DNA from: Candidatus Heimdallarchaeota archaeon
GTDB taxonomy: Archaea > Asgardarchaeota > Heimdallarchaeia > JABLTI01
Assembly: GCA_030602675.1 (NCBI GenBank)
Contig: JAUVZH010000119.1
Span: forward strand, 1 to 7,553
Reading direction: 5' to 3'
Length of the DNA: 7,553 nucleotides
The notes under the pieces are model-generated. The model searched no databases, had not been told where the DNA came from, and saw nothing but the letters and a program-made list of their open reading frames with translations. Of this stretch, positions 5,620-7,553 are shown piece after piece (position 1 is the stretch's first letter; each line of letters opens with the position of its first letter). The translations under genes and the position numbers were made by a program.

Positions 5620-7230
5620 ATGGCTGATATTATTGAACTTGAAATACTTAATCGCGAGAAAATGTATCCTAATGCAATGTTATTAGATTATCTTAATGGT
5701 AAAAATCCAATGACCAGTTTCATAGATAGGAAACCTGCTAAATTCCAATCTATCAATTTCACTGGAGATAGAGGTTTACTAAAGGAAATTCTTACAAAAT
5801 ATAACAAATCAATTGGTGCTCAAGCAGAAGTCTTTGAGAATATCGAATCTGTCGAAAATGAAAAAGTTAAGTTTGTTGTCACAGGGCAGCAACCAGGTTT
5901 TCTCACAGGACCGTTATATACCATTTTCAAGACACTCTCTGCAATAAACTATGCTAAGAAGTTTTCAGATGAGAAATTACGTTTGATTCCCCTTTTTTGG
6001 AATGCTTCTGAGGATCATGATGTAGAAGAGGTAAATAATATTTGTGTATTAAACAAACAGAATGAAATCATTCCTTTTGTTGTTAAAGATACAATAATGA
6101 CATGTAAAAGCCTTGAATCTTATGTACTAGATAAAACCCAAATAAATGACATGTTGAAGGAAATTGTTGATATATTACCAGAAACTGAATTTACTGATGA
6201 ATTATATCAAGGTTTGATCAAAGAAGCACTCAATAAATCTGAAAAATGGGGCGAATTCTTCAGCAGGTTAATGTCAAAACTCATGAATAAGTGGGGATTG
6301 ATTTTAGTTGAACCATGGATTTTCAGACCCTACCTTAAGGACTATTTTACAAAATTAGTTACTGATTCAATTAAATATAACAGGATCTTCCTTGAAACAA
6401 CCAAGAAATTAACTAAAATTGGTTATAAACCAAAAATGCATAAAAAAGAGAATATAGTTGGATTGTTTTATATCGATAAGCAATATTGCAGAAATACTAT
6501 TTCTTTGAATAATAATGGAATATATGAAATAGCTAATGGAACAACATTAACAAAAGAAGAGATAACTAATGAAATCCAATCAAATCCAGAAAGATTTAGT
6601 ACAAATGCTATTTTTAGACCTCTTGCTCAAGACCAGATGATTCCAACACATATTTTTGTTGGTGGACCTTCAGAGATTGGTTACCATATACAAATTAAGG
6701 ATTTGTATAAGGAATTTGGTTTAACTCAACCTAATTTGCAATTCAGATTTGGTGCTACAGTAATTGAAAGACATATTAACAGAATTATTGAAAAATATCA
6801 ATTTAATGTTGCTGAGCTTAGGGATTTGAATAGACTCACATCTAATTTGCTTAAAAATGAGAATAAGGATTTCTTGGATAAATATTTCAATCAAATTTCT
6901 GGTACACTTGATGAATTAAATGAAAATCTTTCAGCTTTTAATCAAGAACTTGGAAATCGTTCTCAACATAGAAAGCAGAATATTATGAAAGAATTATCAA
7001 ATATAGAAAGAATGTACATAAAGTATGTCAAAGATGATAATAAAGTTCTACAAAATCAGCTGCAAAAAGCTCGAGCTTATCTATTTCCAGGTGATAAACC
7101 ACAAGAAAGAGTTTTTAACATCTTTCAATATCTTAACAAATATTCAATGAATTTACTAAATTGTATGCAAGATTACCTAACAAAAGTCGATCCAGGTAAT
7201 CATGTGGTGATGAAATGTTGGATGTTTTAG
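5620..7230 (+). CDS. bshC: Putative cysteine ligase of bacillithiol biosynthesis (BshC)
   Basis: BshC is believed to join cysteine to glucosaminyl-malate in the last, cytosolic step of bacillithiol synthesis; that role rests mainly on bacterial genetics. The 536-residue length is typical of the family. Hallmarks in order are VTGQQPGFLTGPLYTIFK (from 87), a nucleotide-binding-like domain with LFWNASEDHD (125-134), FRPLAQDQMIPTHIFVGGPSEIGY (about 332-355), FGATVIE, a long helical, probably coiled-coil stretch (about 389-489), and PQERVFN (494-500). ATG 5620 is preferred, with a weak GTGA site 5 bases before it. GTG 5611, three codons upstream in frame, is possible. No strong Shine-Dalgarno precedes either. 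The stop lies 16 bases inside bshB, so the two are co-transcribed and probably coupled. bshA, needed for the first step, is not in the window. The product thiol in this organism is inferred. Confidence 0.93.
   Translation: MADIIELEILNREKMYPNAMLLDYLNGKNPMTSFIDRKPAKFQSINFTGDRGLLKEILTKYNKSIGAQAEVFENIESVENEKVKFVVTGQQPGFLTGPLYTIFKTLSAINYAKKFSDEKLRLIPLFWNASEDHDVEEVNNICVLNKQNEIIPFVVKDTIMTCKSLESYVLDKTQINDMLKEIVDILPETEFTDELYQGLIKEALNKSEKWGEFFSRLMSKLMNKWGLILVEPWIFRPYLKDYFTKLVTDSIKYNRIFLETTKKLTKIGYKPKMHKKENIVGLFYIDKQYCRNTISLNNNGIYEIANGTTLTKEEITNEIQSNPERFSTNAIFRPLAQDQMIPTHIFVGGPSEIGYHIQIKDLYKEFGLTQPNLQFRFGATVIERHINRIIEKYQFNVAELRDLNRLTSNLLKNENKDFLDKYFNQISGTLDELNENLSAFNQELGNRSQHRKQNIMKELSNIERMYIKYVKDDNKVLQNQLQKARAYLFPGDKPQERVFNIFQYLNKYSMNLLNCMQDYLTKVDPGNHVVMKCWMF
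7206..7211 (+). promoter_or_regulatory. Ribosome binding site for bshB inside bshC
   Basis: GGTGAT lies 3 bases before ATG 7215 and matches the 3' part of the extended Shine-Dalgarno sequence (AGGAGGTGAT). Together with homology beginning at residue 3 of the product, it supports the start that overlaps the bshC end by 16 bases. Confidence 0.6.
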
Positions 7231-7553
7231 TGTTTGCTCCACATCCTGATGATGCAGAATTGGGTGCAGGTGGAGCCATTGTTAAAGCTGTTGATGAGGG
7301 ACTAGCTGTAGGTATAATAGATTTAATTGCAGGAGAAATGGGTTCACTAGGTACTAAAGAAACTCGCTTAAAAGAAGCAGATAAAGCTAAAAAAATTTTG
7401 GGAGTAAAAATTAGAGAGAATCTAGGTTTTCCAGATGCGAACCTACCATTTCAGGATAAAAAGAAGACTATTCTTTTTGTTGCTAGTAAGATACGAGAGT
7501 ATCAACCTAAAGTCGTTTTAATTCCTTACTGGGAAGACCGTCATCCGGATCAC
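7215..7553 (+). CDS. bshB: N-acetylglucosaminyl-malate deacetylase (BshB), 5' part
   Basis: The first 113 codons of a PIG-L/LmbE-family zinc deacetylase run off the window edge; the family is about 230-240 residues, so roughly half is present. BshB removes the acetyl group from GlcNAc-malate, the second step of bacillithiol synthesis. The N-terminal FAPHPDDAELGAGG gives the zinc ligands His10 and Asp13 with Asp12 as general base. GEMGSLGT (40-47), the R..EA..A..ILG helix (51-63) and ENLGFPD (68-74) follow. The visible sequence ends in DRHPDH, whose final His113 is the third zinc ligand and matches the Bacillus enzyme's numbering almost exactly. Related deacetylases act on other GlcNAc conjugates, such as MshB, but the 16-base overlap with bshC makes BshB much the best reading. 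Confidence 0.92.
   Translation, partial: MLDVLVFAPHPDDAELGAGGAIVKAVDEGLAVGIIDLIAGEMGSLGTKETRLKEADKAKKILGVKIRENLGFPDANLPFQDKKKTILFVASKIREYQPKVVLIPYWEDRHPDH

Noticed and set aside
1..7553. CRISPR arrays, tRNA or rRNA genes, insertion sequences, prophage genes
   Set aside because: No regularly spaced repeats, cloverleaf-like segments, transposase or integrase frames, or phage-type genes were seen on either strand.

Overview
The window is AT-rich and gene-dense. It carries six complete genes and the start of a seventh. I read it as most likely an archaeon, probably an Asgard archaeon of the Heimdallarchaeia kind, at roughly 65 % confidence. The grounds are an F420-dependent NADP reductase-type gene, a small membrane protein carrying a zinc ribbon plus a RING-like finger, TATA-like promoter elements, Shine-Dalgarno sites of the GGAGG and GGTGAT type, and heavy AGA use for arginine. 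None of these is decisive. The glutamate dehydrogenase and the bacillithiol genes look bacterial, so either gene transfer or a bacterial host must be considered.

Layout. Positions 19-717 (+) encode an Fno/NpdG-type NADPH:F420 reductase. It converges, 17 bases apart, on a minus-strand gene (735-1295) for a two-helix membrane protein with a zinc ribbon and a RING-H2-like finger. A 298-base divergent intergenic region (1296-1593) follows. It contains a perfect 17-base palindrome and, just upstream of gdhA, three back-to-back inverted repeats that end on the Shine-Dalgarno site. gdhA (1594-2964, +) is an NADP-type glutamate dehydrogenase closed by a hairpin and T-tract terminator. Next comes a two-gene operon with an ATGA overlap, sudB-sudA (3125-3985 and 3982-5418), for the flavin/iron-sulfur ferredoxin:NAD(P) oxidoreductase known as Nfn or sulfide dehydrogenase, also closed by a hairpin and T-tract. 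After a 201-base gap holding a TATA-like box flanked by a 9-base inverted repeat come bshC (5620-7230) and the overlapping start of bshB (7215 to the window end), both of bacillithiol biosynthesis.

How the genes fit together (inference). Almost everything on the plus strand makes or spends NADPH. Fno exchanges hydride between F420H2 and NADP. SudAB/Nfn couples ferredoxin, NAD(H) and NADP(H). GDH uses NADPH to fix ammonium on 2-oxoglutarate. A bacillithiol-type thiol would draw on the cell's reductant pool for recycling. The clearest leads are the bacillithiol gene pair in a probable archaeon, the possible structured leader of gdhA, and the membrane RING-like protein.
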